NCBI RefSeq assembly: GCF_000308415.1
Contig: NZ_BAFS01000129.1
Location: 1 to 64,000, forward strand
Direction: 5' to 3'
Source of the DNA: Nocardia asiatica NBRC 100129
Lineage (GTDB): Bacteria > Actinomycetota > Actinomycetes > Mycobacteriales > Mycobacteriaceae
DNA: 64,000 bases
Shown here: positions 44,839 to 53,609 of the stretch, one piece after another
Layout of the letters: the number at the start of each line of letters is the position of its first letter
How positions within the stretch are numbered: the first letter of the stretch is position 1
Notes under the pieces: generated by a model
Databases searched by the model: none
Told to the model about the DNA's origin: nothing
Seen by the model: only the letters and a program-made list of their open reading frames with translations
Program-made: the position numbers and the translations under genes

Positions 44839-46128
44839 TCAAAGGTTTCCGACGATGTGCTCGAGGCGCCGGGCGACCAGTTCACGCGCCTTCTCCCGGA
44901 GCGCGGGCCGGTATCCGCTCGGATACACCGGGTCGGCGGGGGCGTAATCCTTCAGCACCTCCTTGGCCAGGGTGATCTTGTGCACCTCGGTGGGCCCGTC
45001 GGCGAGGGCCATCACCTCGGCGTAGGTGAGCATGTCGACGAACGGCAGGTCCTGGCTGACGCCGATCGCGCCGTGCAGGTGCAGCGCGCGCTGGGCGACG
45101 TCGTGCATCACCCTTGGCATGGCGACCTTGATGGCGGCGATGTCCTTGCGCACCTTCTTGTAGTCCTGCTCCTTGTCGATGCGCCAGGCCGTGCGCAGCA
45201 CCAGCAGCCGGAACTGCTCCATCTCGATCCAGCTGTCGGCGATGCGTTCCTGGGTCATCTGCAGCCCGGCCAGCGTGCCGCCGCGCATCGGGCGCGACAC
45301 CGCCCGCTCGGCCATCATGTCGAACGCTCTGCGGACCATGGCGACCGTGCGCATCGCGTGGTGCACGCGGCCGCCGCCCAGCCGCGTCTGCGCGACCACG
45401 AAACCCGACCCCTCGGCCCCGAGCAGATGGTCCGCGGGGACGCGGACGTCGGTGAACCGCAGATGGCCCTCGTGCTCGCTGAACCCGGCGACGTGGAAGT
45501 TCTTCACGATCTCCAGGCCGGGAGCGTCGGCGGGCACGATGAACATCGACATGCCCTGATATGGACTCACGTCCGGGTCGGTCATCACCATGACGATGTG
45601 GAAGGCGGCGAACTGCGCGTTGGAGTTGAACCACTTCTCGCCGTTGATCACCCAGTGGTCGCCGTCGCGCACGGCGCGGGTCCGGAACAGCGTCGGGTCG
45701 GCGCCGCCGGTCGGCTCGGTCATGACGTAGCACGAGCCGATCTCCCCGGCCAGCAGCGGTTCGAGGTAGGTCCGCTTCTGCTCCGGGGTGCCGTAGTGGG
45801 CGAGGATCTCCGCGTTGCCGGAATCCGGTGCCTGGCAACCGAATACCGACGGCGCCCACACCGACGTGCCCAGCACCTCGTTGAGCAGCGCGAGCTTCAT
45901 CTGCCCGTAGCCGCGGCCGCCGAGTTCCGGCCCCAGGTGGCAGGCCCACAGGTCCTGCTCCTTGACCTGCTCCTGCAGCGGCCGCACCAGCGCCATCGCC
46001 TCGGGGTCGGTGCGGTCGTACGGATTGGGGTAGAGCAGATCGAGCGGCTCCACCTCGGTCCGGACGAACTCCGCCGCCCAGTCCAGCTTCCGCTGGTACT
46101 CCGGGTCGGTCTCGAAATCCCAAGCCAT
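44839..46128 (-). CDS. Acyl-CoA dehydrogenase
   Basis: A 429-residue acyl-CoA dehydrogenase. It has CYVMTEPTGGADPTLFRTRA and HWVINGEKWFNSNAQFAAF in the flavin/substrate strand domain, and the C-terminal LHLHGAIGVSQDLPFVDMLT and DGPTEVHKITLAKEVL. It oxidises an acyl-CoA at C2-C3 and passes electrons to ETF. The N-terminus (MAWDFETDPEYQRKLDW) is that of the large FadE subfamily active on branched or aromatic chains in actinobacteria. It is the last gene of an operon SDR-ADH-TetR-ACAD, starting 2 bp after the TetR stop. Exact substrate unknown. Confidence 0.9.
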   Translation of the reverse strand: MAWDFETDPEYQRKLDWAAEFVRTEVEPLDLLYPNPYDRTDPEAMALVRPLQEQVKEQDLWACHLGPELGGRGYGQMKLALLNEVLGTSVWAPSVFGCQAPDSGNAEILAHYGTPEQKRTYLEPLLAGEIGSCYVMTEPTGGADPTLFRTRAVRDGDHWVINGEKWFNSNAQFAAFHIVMVMTDPDVSPYQGMSMFIVPADAPGLEIVKNFHVAGFSEHEGHLRFTDVRVPADHLLGAEGSGFVVAQTRLGGGRVHHAMRTVAMVRRAFDMMAERAVSRPMRGGTLAGLQMTQERIADSWIEMEQFRLLVLRTAWRIDKEQDYKKVRKDIAAIKVAMPRVMHDVAQRALHLHGAIGVSQDLPFVDMLTYAEVMALADGPTEVHKITLAKEVLKDYAPADPVYPSGYRPALREKARELVARRLEHIVGNL

Positions 46129-46130
46129 GA

Positions 46131-46769
46131 TCAGCCTTTCGTGTCCCGCGCGGTGTCGTTCACCACGCCGTCGAGCAAAGTGGTCGTGAGGATGTCGGCG
46201 ATCTCGGCAGGCGAGCGGTCGCCGTGCGGGCGGTACCAGAACGACACCGTGTTCAGCATGCCGAGCACGCTGTTGGTCACGACGTGGTCGTCGGTGCGCA
46301 GCGCCCCCTCGGCATGACCGGCGTCGACGACCCGCTGCCAGCAGTGCTGGACCCGGTCGCGCAGGTCCTGCAGTTGGGCGGCGCGCTCGCCGGTGAGCGC
46401 GCCGACGTCGCGCAGCTGGATGGCCACCTCACGCTGGTGCCGGATGATCAGCCGCACGTGACTGTGGATCAGCCCGCGCAGCTTGGTGACCGGATCGCCG
46501 GGTCCGTCGGCGATCTGTTCGGCGTCGGCCAGCATCCGCTGGATGTAGTCACGCAGGATCTGCCACAGCAGGTCCTCCTTGGAACCGATGTGGTAGTACA
46601 GCGCGCCGCGCTGCACGTCGGCGCGCTCGCCGATCTCGGCCACGCCGGTGCCGTGGAATCCCTTCTCCGCGAACAGGTCGATCGCCGCCCGCACGATCCG
46701 CTCCCTGGTGTCGCTCGCCGTGGATTCCGCGGCGGGGGGCCGCCCGCGGCGGCGGGAGGGGGCGGTCAT
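46131..46769 (-). CDS. TetR-family regulator (catabolic operon)
   Basis: A 212-residue TetR protein. The basic N-terminus (PSRRRGRPPAAES) leads into the HTH (about residues 20-70: TRERIVRAAIDLFAEKGFHG, IGERADVQRGALYYHIGSK). It is the third gene of a four-gene operon and overlaps the ADH gene by 4 bp, so regulator and enzymes are made together, consistent with substrate-induced autoregulation. ATG 46769 is the only start that leaves the ADH intact. A dyad at 48576-48595, upstream of the first operon gene, is a candidate operator. Confidence 0.9.
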   Translation of the reverse strand: MTAPSRRRGRPPAAESTASDTRERIVRAAIDLFAEKGFHGTGVAEIGERADVQRGALYYHIGSKEDLLWQILRDYIQRMLADAEQIADGPGDPVTKLRGLIHSHVRLIIRHQREVAIQLRDVGALTGERAAQLQDLRDRVQHCWQRVVDAGHAEGALRTDDHVVTNSVLGMLNTVSFWYRPHGDRSPAEIADILTTTLLDGVVNDTARDTKG

Positions 46770-47815
46770 CTCGACGGGTCCAAGACGACTTTGCCGACCC
46801 CGTCGGCCCGTTCGGCGAACATCCGGTACGCGGCGGGCCCTTCGGACATCGGGAGGTGGTGGGTGACCACGGCCTCGGGCCGCAGCCTGCCGCCCGCGGT
46901 GAGCTTCAGCAACGCGGGCAGTTCGTACTGGATCGCGCACAGTCCGATGTGGAATTCGAGATCCTTCACCTGCGCGGCCATCAGATGGAACGGATAGGCG
47001 CGGTTGTGGCTCACCCCGATCACGCTGACCCGGCCGCCGTGCCCGACCGCGCTGATCGCCAGCTTGACGGTCTCGTCGGCGCCGACCGCTTCGATCGCGA
47101 CATCCGCTCCTCCGCACAACGTTTCGCGGATCGCCTGCTTCGGGTCGCCGGACTCGACCGGCTCGGCGCCCAGGGCGGCGGCGCGCTCGCGGCGTTCGGC
47201 GAGCAGATCGACGCCCAGCACCCGCGCCGCGCCCATCGCGAAGGCGGACTGCACCGCCATGAGTCCCACCGGGCCCAGGCCGATCACCACCACGGTGTCG
47301 CCCGGCGCGACCCGGGCGCGCCGCGCCCCGTACCACGCGGTGGGCCCGTTGTCGGTGAGCACGACGGCGGCGGTGTCGCTCACCTCGTCGGGCAGCTTCG
47401 CCAGGTTCCCCGCGGCGTGCGGTACGGCGAGCAGCTGGGCTTGGCATCCCGCCAGCGAGCCGCCGAGGCCGTAGCAGGCGTCGACCGGGAGCGGGTGGCG
47501 CGCGCAGGCGGTGACGATCCCGGCTCGGCACTGCGGGCAGCTGTCACAGCCCGCCGACGCGGCGACCAGCACGCGGTCGCCGACCGAGAACCCGCGGGTG
47601 TGCGGCCCCAGTTCGACGATCTCGCCGACCGCCTCGTGCCCGACGCCGTAACCGGCGCCCGGCACGAATCCGTGCCCGGCGTAGATGTGCAGATCGCTGC
47701 CGCAGATGCCGGCCGCGGTGACCCGGACGATCGCGCCGTCGGGACCGGGTAGCACCGGGTCGGGCTGTTCGTTGTACGAGATCTGCTGTGGGCCTTCGTA
47801 GGTCAGGGCCTTCAT
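46766..47815 (-). CDS. Zinc-dependent alcohol dehydrogenase
   Basis: A 349-residue medium-chain dehydrogenase. Catalytic zinc ligands are Cys38 (AGICGSDLHIYAGHG) and GHE (His60-Glu61). Structural zinc cysteines are 90, 93, 96 and 104, and the NAD fold is VVVIGLGPVGLMAVQSAF. It overlaps the SDR gene by 4 bp at its start and the TetR gene by 4 bp at its end, so it is tightly coupled in an SDR-ADH-TetR-ACAD operon. Two dehydrogenases plus an acyl-CoA dehydrogenase suggest stepwise oxidation of an alcohol side chain to an acyl-CoA. Confidence 0.92.
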   Translation of the reverse strand: MKALTYEGPQQISYNEQPDPVLPGPDGAIVRVTAAGICGSDLHIYAGHGFVPGAGYGVGHEAVGEIVELGPHTRGFSVGDRVLVAASAGCDSCPQCRAGIVTACARHPLPVDACYGLGGSLAGCQAQLLAVPHAAGNLAKLPDEVSDTAAVVLTDNGPTAWYGARRARVAPGDTVVVIGLGPVGLMAVQSAFAMGAARVLGVDLLAERRERAAALGAEPVESGDPKQAIRETLCGGADVAIEAVGADETVKLAISAVGHGGRVSVIGVSHNRAYPFHLMAAQVKDLEFHIGLCAIQYELPALLKLTAGGRLRPEAVVTHHLPMSEGPAAYRMFAERADGVGKVVLDPSR

Positions 47816-48552
47816 CGCCAGCCTCCGTCGACCGCGAGGGTGGCGCCGGTGCAGAACGCGGAAGCGTCGGTGGCGAAGAACAGCGCCGCCCCGACCACCT
47901 CGCCGGGTTCGCCGACGCGGCGCAACGCGTTGTGCTCGGTCAGTTCGGTGCGCAGCTCGTCGGGCCACGCCGTGGCGATATCGGTCTCGAACGGGCCGCA
48001 CTGGATCGTATTGACCCGCACGTTCGGCGCGAACGTCTGCGCCAGGCCGCCGGTGAGGGCGTTGAGCCCGGCCTTGGCCGCGGAGTAGGGGACCGCGAAC
48101 GGCTCCGGCCGCGCCGCCTCGATCGAGGAGATATTGATGATCGAGCCGCCGCCCTCGGCCGCCATGCGGCTGCCGATCAGGGCCGACAGCCGGAACGGGC
48201 CTTTCAGGTTGACGCCGATGACCTTGTCGAACAGCGCCTCGCTGACCTGGTCCAGGCTCGGGTACAGCGGCGAGAGGCCCGCGTTGTTCACCAGCACGTC
48301 CACCCGGCCGAACGCGGCGTAGACGGTCTCCACCAGAGCGTCGCACTGCGACCAGTCGCTGACGTTGCAGGCCACCGGCAGCGCCCGGCGGCCGAACCGC
48401 CGCGTCACCTCCTCGGCGAGCGCGGCGCACCCTTCCAGCTTGCGGCTGGCGATCACCACGTCCGCACCCGCTTCGGCGAACGCGAGCACCATCTGCTTGC
48501 CCAGACCGCGGCTCCCGCCGGTGACGACGGCGACCTTGTCGGTGAGTGACAC
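47812..48552 (-). CDS. SDR-family oxidoreductase
   Basis: A 246-residue short-chain dehydrogenase, FabG-like. TGGSRGLG is at residues 11-18, followed by NNAGLSPLYPSL, the catalytic Ser of IINISSIEAA and YSAAKAGLNALTGG, and the end AVDGGWR. It is cytosolic and NAD(P)-dependent. It is the first gene of the SDR-ADH-TetR-ACAD operon, overlapping ADH by 4 bp. The promoter gap to glcB (48553-48795) is shared divergently and contains a dyad near this gene. Confidence 0.92.
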   Translation of the reverse strand: MSLTDKVAVVTGGSRGLGKQMVLAFAEAGADVVIASRKLEGCAALAEEVTRRFGRRALPVACNVSDWSQCDALVETVYAAFGRVDVLVNNAGLSPLYPSLDQVSEALFDKVIGVNLKGPFRLSALIGSRMAAEGGGSIINISSIEAARPEPFAVPYSAAKAGLNALTGGLAQTFAPNVRVNTIQCGPFETDIATAWPDELRTELTEHNALRRVGEPGEVVGAALFFATDASAFCTGATLAVDGGWR

Positions 48553-48575
48553 CTGAACTCCTGCGTGGGTCGAGA

Positions 48576-48595
48576 AATGTTCCGATCAGTACATT
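48576..48595. promoter_or_regulatory. Dyad upstream of the SDR-ADH-TetR-ACAD operon
   Basis: AATGT (48576-48580) and ACATT (48591-48595) form an inverted repeat with 10-bp spacing, beginning 24 bp before the operon start. The site is a candidate for the operon's own TetR protein. Arms are short, so this is tentative. Confidence 0.35.
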
Positions 48596-48747
48596 AAATC
48601 GGCCGCGGGTTACGATCAAGGGGCTGTCCGGCCGACCGCCGACGGCTCGACGACCCGCCGGATGAAGACCTGCTCAGATCGGCGTGGCGGACAGATTCGG
48701 GCACAGGGCCGGACGACCCGGCGTGCGGTGGCACCACTACCCGCGGG

Positions 48748-48753
48748 TAACAT
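48748..48753 (+). promoter_or_regulatory. Putative -10 box of glcB
   Basis: TAACAT at 48748-48753, 43 bp before the glcB ATG, is the best sigma-70-like -10 hexamer in the gap. No convincing -35 is visible. The ribosome site is GTGAGG at 48784-48789. Confidence 0.35.
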
Positions 48754-48795
48754 GGCCTTGTTTTCCCACCCGGTTTCGCGGAAGTGAGGCAGTAG

Positions 48796-50976
48796 ATGAC
48801 AGAGCGGATTCAGGTCGGCGGGCTCCAGGTGGCACGCGTTCTCCACGAGTTCGTCGAGAACGAGGCGCTCCCCGGGACCGGCGTGGATTCCGCCGCGTTC
48901 TGGGCCGGGGCCGAGCAGGTCGTCAACGACCTCGCCCCGCGCAACCGCGCCCTGCTGGCCGAACGCGACGAGATCCAGGGCAAGGTCGACGCCTGGCACG
49001 CCGAGCACCCCGGCGCGAACTACGACAGGGCCGCCTACAAGAACTTCCTGACCGAGATCGGCTACCTGCGCCCCGAGCCCGCCGATTTCCGGATCACCAC
49101 CCAGAACGTGGACGACGAGATCGCCGTCACCGCGGGCCCGCAGCTCGTGGTGCCGGTGATGAACGCCCGCTTCGCCATCAATGCCGCCAACGCGCGCTGG
49201 GGCTCGCTCTACGACGCGCTCTACGGCACCGATGCCATCCCGGAGAGCAACGGCGCGGAGAAGGGCGCCGGCTACAACAAGGTGCGCGGCGACAAGGTCA
49301 TCGAGTGGGCGCGCAACTTCCTCGACGACTCGGTCACCCTGATCACCGGTTCGCACATCGGCTCGACGTCCTACAAGATCGTCGACGGCGAGCTGGAGGT
49401 CGGCCTGGAGGACGGCACCAGCATCGGTCTGGCCGACGCCTCGCAACTGGTCGGCTACCTCGGCGACCCGGAGTCGCCGAGTTCGGTGCTGCTGAAGCAC
49501 AACGGACTGCACATCGAGATCCAGATCGACCCGCAGTCGCCGATCGGCAGCACCGACACCGCGGGCGTCAAGGACGTCGTGCTGGAGTCCGCGGTCACCA
49601 CGATCATGGACTTCGAGGACTCGGTCGCCGCGGTCGACGCCGAGGACAAGGTGCTGTGCTACCACAACTGGCTCGGCCTGATGAAGGGCGACCTCGCGGA
49701 GAAGGTCAGCAAGGGCGAGAAGACCTTCACCCGCACCATGAACCCCGACCGCGTGTACACCGCGCTGGACGGAGGTGAACTGGTGCTGCACGGCCGTTCG
49801 CTGTTGTTCGTGCGCAACGTCGGCCACCTGATGACCTCCGACGCGATCCTCGACGCCGAGGGCAACGAGGTGCCCGAGGGCATCATGGACGGGCTGATCA
49901 CGTCGCTGATCGCCAAGCACAGCCTGGCCGACGACGCGAAGCTGAAGAACAGCCGCACCGGCTCGGTCTACATCGTGAAGCCGAAGATGCACGGGCCGGA
50001 CGAGGTCGCGTTCACCAACGAGCTGTTCGGCCGGATCGAGGACGTGCTCGGGCTGGAGCGCAACACCCTCAAGGTCGGCATCATGGACGAGGAGCGTCGC
50101 ACCACGGTGAACCTGAAGGCTTGCATCCAGGCCGCCGCCGAGCGGGTGGTGTTCATCAACACCGGCTTCCTGGACCGCACCGGCGACGAGATCCACACGT
50201 CCATGGAGGCCGGGCCGATGGTCCGCAAGGCCGACATGAAGTCCCAGCAGTGGATCCTGTCCTACGAGGACTGGAACGTCGACACCGGTCTGGCGGCGGG
50301 GCTGCCGGGCAAGGCGCAGATCGGCAAGGGGATGTGGGCCATGCCGGACCTGATGGCCGACATGCTCACCCAGAAGACCGGTCACCCGCGTGCGGGCGCC
50401 AACACCGCGTGGGTGCCCTCGCCGACCGCCGCCACCCTGCACGCGACGCACTACCACCTGGTCGACGTGTTCAAGCGGCAGCAGGAGATCGCCAAGGGCG
50501 GACGCCGCGCCACCGTCGACGAGATCCTCGAGATCCCGCTGGCCGCCGCGCCGGACTGGACCGACGAGGAGAAGCGCCAGGAACTGGACAACAACTCCCA
50601 GTCGATTCTCGGCTACGTGGTGCGCTGGATCGATCAGGGCGTCGGCTGCTCCAAGGTGCCCGACATCAAGGACGTCGCGCTCATGGAAGACCGTGCGACC
50701 CTGCGCATCTCCAGCCAGCTGATGGCCAACTGGCTGCGTCACGGCATCGTCACCGCCGACGAGGTGGTGGCCAGCCTGGAGCGGATGGCCCCGATCGTGG
50801 ACCGCCAGAACGCCGGTGACCCGAACTATCGGCCGATGGCTCCGGATTTCGCGGGCAGCATCGCCTTCCAGGCGGCAAAGGAGCTGATCCTGGAGGGCAC
50901 CAAGCAGCCCAACGGCTACACCGAGCCCATCCTGCACCGTCGTCGCCGTGAGGCGAAGGCGCTGGCCTGCGTCTAG
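48796..50976 (+). CDS. glcB: Malate synthase G
   Basis: The 726-residue monomeric malate synthase of the glyoxylate bypass: glyoxylate + acetyl-CoA gives malate. Length and sequence match mycobacterial GlcB throughout. [75 protein letters not shown] and [20 protein letters not shown] carry the magnesium, glyoxylate and catalytic Asp residues. It allows growth on fatty acids and acetate, fitting the many acyl-CoA dehydrogenases here. Start ATG 48796 has GTGAGG six bases upstream. A 12-bp hairpin terminator follows at 50988-51022. Confidence 0.98.
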   Translation: MTERIQVGGLQVARVLHEFVENEALPGTGVDSAAFWAGAEQVVNDLAPRNRALLAERDEIQGKVDAWHAEHPGANYDRAAYKNFLTEIGYLRPEPADFRITTQNVDDEIAVTAGPQLVVPVMNARFAINAANARWGSLYDALYGTDAIPESNGAEKGAGYNKVRGDKVIEWARNFLDDSVTLITGSHIGSTSYKIVDGELEVGLEDGTSIGLADASQLVGYLGDPESPSSVLLKHNGLHIEIQIDPQSPIGSTDTAGVKDVVLESAVTTIMDFEDSVAAVDAEDKVLCYHNWLGLMKGDLAEKVSKGEKTFTRTMNPDRVYTALDGGELVLHGRSLLFVRNVGHLMTSDAILDAEGNEVPEGIMDGLITSLIAKHSLADDAKLKNSRTGSVYIVKPKMHGPDEVAFTNELFGRIEDVLGLERNTLKVGIMDEERRTTVNLKACIQAAAERVVFINTGFLDRTGDEIHTSMEAGPMVRKADMKSQQWILSYEDWNVDTGLAAGLPGKAQIGKGMWAMPDLMADMLTQKTGHPRAGANTAWVPSPTAATLHATHYHLVDVFKRQQEIAKGGRRATVDEILEIPLAAAPDWTDEEKRQELDNNSQSILGYVVRWIDQGVGCSKVPDIKDVALMEDRATLRISSQLMANWLRHGIVTADEVVASLERMAPIVDRQNAGDPNYRPMAPDFAGSIAFQAAKELILEGTKQPNGYTEPILHRRRREAKALACV

Positions 50977-50987
50977 TCCGTACACAT

Positions 50988-51022
50988 CGCGAATCCCCCG
51001 GCTCGTCGGCGGGGGATTCGCG
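50988..51022 (+). terminator. glcB terminator hairpin
   Basis: CGCGAATCCCCC (50988-50999) pairs perfectly with GGGGGATTCGCG (51011-51022) over an 11-nt loop, 11 bp after the glcB stop. The T-tract is weak (CTTTC). Confidence 0.7.
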
Positions 51023-51109
51023 CTTTCGCGGCAGCGGGAGTTTCGATTCCTGTTTGTCGGTCCGTTACCCTGGGGCCGCACGAGATCGTTCGATTTGTGA
51101 GGAAGATTC

Positions 51110-51211
51110 ATGGGAAGCGTTGTGCTCGACATCGTGGCATTGCTCGCCAATCGCGCGGCGATGTTCTGGAATTGGATGGCCACCGGATCGGCGGGCTTCC
51201 CGCCGCTGTGA
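51110..51211 (+). CDS. Small 33-residue hydrophobic peptide gene
   Basis: ATG 51110 with GAGGAAG at 51099-51105 opens a 33-codon frame. The peptide begins MGSVVLDIVALLANRAAMF, has Trp20 and Trp22, and ends GSAGFPPL. Residues 3-24 could form a single hydrophobic or amphipathic helix with one Asp and one Arg. The frame lies between the glcB terminator and a second, stronger terminator (51246-51280), so it sits in its own short transcription unit of roughly 200 nt. It could be a membrane-active peptide, a type I toxin-like peptide or a small protein partner. I do not recognise a family. The stop overlaps a second mini-frame by 4 bp. Confidence 0.5.
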   Translation: MGSVVLDIVALLANRAAMFWNWMATGSAGFPPL

Positions 51212-51240
51212 GCGTGCGGTACACGAGCTACTTCGAGTAG
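51208..51240 (+). CDS. 10-codon mini-ORF coupled to small peptide gene
   Basis: GTG 51208 overlaps the stop of the 33-codon gene (GTGA overlap) and reads MSVRYTSYFE before TAG at 51238. The stop is 5 bp before the terminator stem. It may be translated by coupling, or be accidental. Low confidence. Confidence 0.2.
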   Translation: MSVRYTSYFE

Positions 51241-51245
51241 TGGGC

Positions 51246-51280
51246 AATCCCCTGGTCAGGTGTCCTGGCCGGGGGATTTT
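51246..51280 (+). terminator. Intrinsic terminator after small peptide gene
   Basis: AATCCCCTGGTCAGG (51246-51260) pairs with CCTGGCCGGGGGATT (51264-51278) over a 3-nt loop, allowing two G-T type wobbles, and is followed by TT so that ATTTT ends the stem. This is the most classical intrinsic terminator in the window. The rest of the gap to 51550 shows nothing else. Confidence 0.75.
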
Positions 51281-51550
51281 CGGTTTCCGGCCGGAATCGG
51301 AAAACGTTCCGGATCGTTTGTTTTCACACTGGTGGGCTCGACAGTTCACCGAGCACAAGTGAACGTCGAATCACCGGAATTGATGCGCGGCGCCGTGCGC
51401 GATCGCACCAGGTGAGGCTTTCGGAATTGACCCTGCGTGGCTTCGCGCGTTATCCGTCACTAGTGTGGTGGCCCGCCGGATCGCCACCGAGCGCGGCGAT
51501 CTCGCCACCGATCCCGCGCGCGAATCGCCCGCCCCTCGTATCTTGATCAT

Positions 51551-52126
51551 GTGAACTCCGCAGGGCCCGTGCGCACACGGTCGCGTATTCCTCGTTGGTT
51601 CGTGCTGTGGATGGGGCTCCTGACCGCCCTGGTCACACTCTGCTGTGCGGCGCTGTTCTGGCAACTCGCCGCGGAGGGCACTTTTCCGACCCTTGTCGTG
51701 CTGTGGGCCGTCCTCGGTGTGCTCGGTGGGGTCGCCATCCTGTTCGGGTTGCTCGGCCTGCTGCGCTACCGGGCCCTGTTCCACAGCCTCGCCTCGCCCG
51801 TGTTGATCGGCGTCTTGGTGGCCTTGACGCTCTACGACGTCCCGGAGGACACCGGCTGGCGGCTCTCCCGCGGGATCCTCGAGGACCAAGCCGTCGACTG
51901 CGCCCACTCCGGCCACCGCACCCGCCTGGGCGTCTACACCATCACCTTCATCACGCCCCGGGACGGCGGCTGCCTGTTCTACACGCAGCGAGGCGACTCG
52001 AATACCGAAGGCTTCGCCTTCTTCCGCGACCCGGCCACCCCACCCCACCTCGGCCCACCAGCCACCAACGGCATCGAATACTCCGCCTTCGACGGCCAGT
52101 GGTACCGCTTCGTCGAGACTCACTGA
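51551..52126 (+). CDS. Membrane protein of unknown function
   Basis: A 191-residue protein that I do not recognise. Three membrane segments are clear at about residues 15-40 (WFVLWMGLLTALVTLCCAAL), 46-70 (TLVVLWAVLGVLGGVAILFG) and 77-95. The C-terminal 90 residues (from VPEDTGWRLSRG) are soluble, with two Cys (in VDCAHSGH and GGCLFYT) that could be paired if external. Start is GTG 51551. It converges with the Rpn-like remnant, overlapping its end by a few bases. Confidence 0.7.
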   Translation: MNSAGPVRTRSRIPRWFVLWMGLLTALVTLCCAALFWQLAAEGTFPTLVVLWAVLGVLGGVAILFGLLGLLRYRALFHSLASPVLIGVLVALTLYDVPEDTGWRLSRGILEDQAVDCAHSGHRTRLGVYTITFITPRDGGCLFYTQRGDSNTEGFAFFRDPATPPHLGPPATNGIEYSAFDGQWYRFVETH

Positions 52127-52452
52127 GCGAGGTCGCCGAAGACCTCCTCCAGGGTGCTCGCCGTCGCCGCCCGGGTGATCCATTCGGTCAGGCGGGCGTG
52201 ATCGGTGCAGGCCTCGATCTCGGTGGTGAGCGCCGCGGGGATGTCGAAACCGCGGGCACGCAGGATGGTGAGTAACGCTGCGGCTTCCCCTCTCGCCGCA
52301 CCCTTGGCTTCGCCTTCGGCCATGCCGTCGGCGTAGAGCTGCTTGAAGAACTGGCTGTAGTACGGGGACGTGTCGGTCGTCATCAGCATCTCCAGGAAGT
52401 GCCGGGCCGCTGCTTTCGGCAGTGCGGCGACGGTACCGATCGTCACCGACAG
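52120..52452 (-). pseudogene. Truncated Rpn/YadD-like nuclease-family remnant
   Basis: The frame ending at 52120 encodes about 110 residues that look like the C-terminal third of the actinobacterial RpnC/YadD-like family: IGTVAALPKAAARHFLEMLM, FFKQLYADGMAEGEAKGAAR, then ALLTILRARGFDIPAALTTE and STLEEVFGDLAQ. The N-terminal catalytic PD-(D/E)XK part is missing; its place upstream is taken by the hotdog gene, whose stop is at 52469. An ATG at 52389 or 52383 could still express an 87-89 residue fragment. Full-length relatives are near 290 residues. It is probably a decayed recombination-promoting nuclease. Confidence 0.6.
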
Positions 52453-52468
52453 ATCCGGGTGGGGTGGG

Positions 52469-53203
52469 TCACCACTCGAACGGGAGTGGTTGGCGGGGCT
52501 CGATCCAGAGGGCTTCGGCGAGGGCGCAGAGGGCGCCGTCGGTGCGGGCCAGCGCGACGCCGACGGTGTGTTTCCGGCCGTTCGCGGCGATCGGCCAGCC
52601 GTAGGAGACGTAGGAGTCACCGGCGCGGACCGGTTCGAACTGGGTGGCGGTGAGGGCGGCCGTGACCGCGCCGGGGCGCAGATCGCGCAGGGCCATCGCG
52701 GCCCACCCGCCGGGGCAATCCAGAGCCGCCCAGACGTTTTCGGTGGAGAGGAAGCCGTCGGGCCCGCCGAGCAGGGGATGGGGAGTCCACGCGGCGACGA
52801 CCATGTCGTGGGTGGACATGGCCCAGGGCGACAGGCGCAAGCCACGGCCGGGTGCGCAGGCCGCTCCGCAGCCGTAGCAGTGGCTCATCTTGCGCAGCGC
52901 GTCGGCGGTCGCACTCGCCGCCCGAGCCTGCGCCCAAGTCGGCGCGGGCCGCGGCGTGACCGCGACCGTCGAGGCGGCCGCTTCGGCGAGCACCGTGCCG
53001 TCCTGATCGGTGAGCGTCGCGCCGCCCGCGCCGTCGGCGGCCAGCAGCACGGGGGTGTCCACCGAGACTCTGCGCCGGAAGTCGACGCGCACCTGCGCCG
53101 AACCGCTCGCGGCGGCGAGCATGCCCGCCACGTACCCGCCGAACGCCACTCCCGGATAACCGCGCACGTGTCCCGGCACCGTGAACGCATCCGTCCGAAT
53201 CAT
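52469..53203 (-). CDS. Hotdog-fold thioesterase-like protein
   Basis: A 244-residue protein with two predicted hotdog halves: FTVPGHVRGYPGVAFGGYVA followed by strands, and LLGGPDGFLSTENVWAALDC followed by TQFEPVRAGDSYVSYGWPIA. The middle HCYGCGAACAPGRGLRL segment has a Cys cluster as in PaaI-like proteins that begin CFGCG. This suggests an acyl-CoA thioesterase or an acyl-binding protein. The substrate is unknown. Start ATG 53203; the next 406 bp upstream (53204-53609) are largely unassigned. Confidence 0.7.
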   Translation of the reverse strand: MIRTDAFTVPGHVRGYPGVAFGGYVAGMLAAASGSAQVRVDFRRRVSVDTPVLLAADGAGGATLTDQDGTVLAEAAASTVAVTPRPAPTWAQARAASATADALRKMSHCYGCGAACAPGRGLRLSPWAMSTHDMVVAAWTPHPLLGGPDGFLSTENVWAALDCPGGWAAMALRDLRPGAVTAALTATQFEPVRAGDSYVSYGWPIAANGRKHTVGVALARTDGALCALAEALWIEPRQPLPFEW

Positions 53204-53373
53204 CTGCTGCCCAACCTCTCCCGGCCGACGATCATGACCCGGCTCAGCCGACCATACCGCCGCGCCGCCGCCGTGCCGTCACCGGGCGACCTGTCACGCC
53301 GCCGACCTGCGTGGACGAGGAAGATCTCGCCGGTCGCCCACGATCCGGCCGGTCTGCCCGCCGTGGCGCGTCC

Positions 53374-53599
53374 ATGGACGTGCCGCCGCCGTTCCTGGTG
53401 CACGACACCATCGGGCCGGGCTCGGCACGCTTCGCCGAGGTCGCCGACGACCTGCGGCGGCGGACGACGGAACTGGCGGAACTCGCGCCGATTCCGTACC
53501 GCCCCGCAAGCCGGAGGCGACTCCGACCGCAGCCTGCGTCTCGAGCCGGGGCGCGACACGCGCGGGGCGAGCGGATTCCAATTGCATGTCGCGTCGTGA
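53374..53599 (+). pseudogene. Possible small or frameshifted gene
   Basis: From ATG 53374 the + strand reads MDVPPPFLVHDTIGPGSARF, then AEVADDLRRRTTELAELAPI, with nearly every third base G or C, as expected of real coding DNA here. The coding look fades after about 53510 in that frame, while the next frame (GGDSDRSLRLEPG ... ending at TGA 53597-53599) looks plausible. That pattern would fit one frameshift in a ~75-residue gene. A small hairpin CCGTGA-TGGG-TCACGG follows immediately. No family recognised. Confidence 0.3.
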
Positions 53600-53609
53600 C
53601 CGTGATGGG

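Noticed and set aside
48616-51183. 855-codon open frame on the minus strand opposite glcB
   Set aside because: It mirrors the glcB coding frame, has no recognisable domain and is a GC-bias shadow. The plus-strand protein is malate synthase G without doubt.
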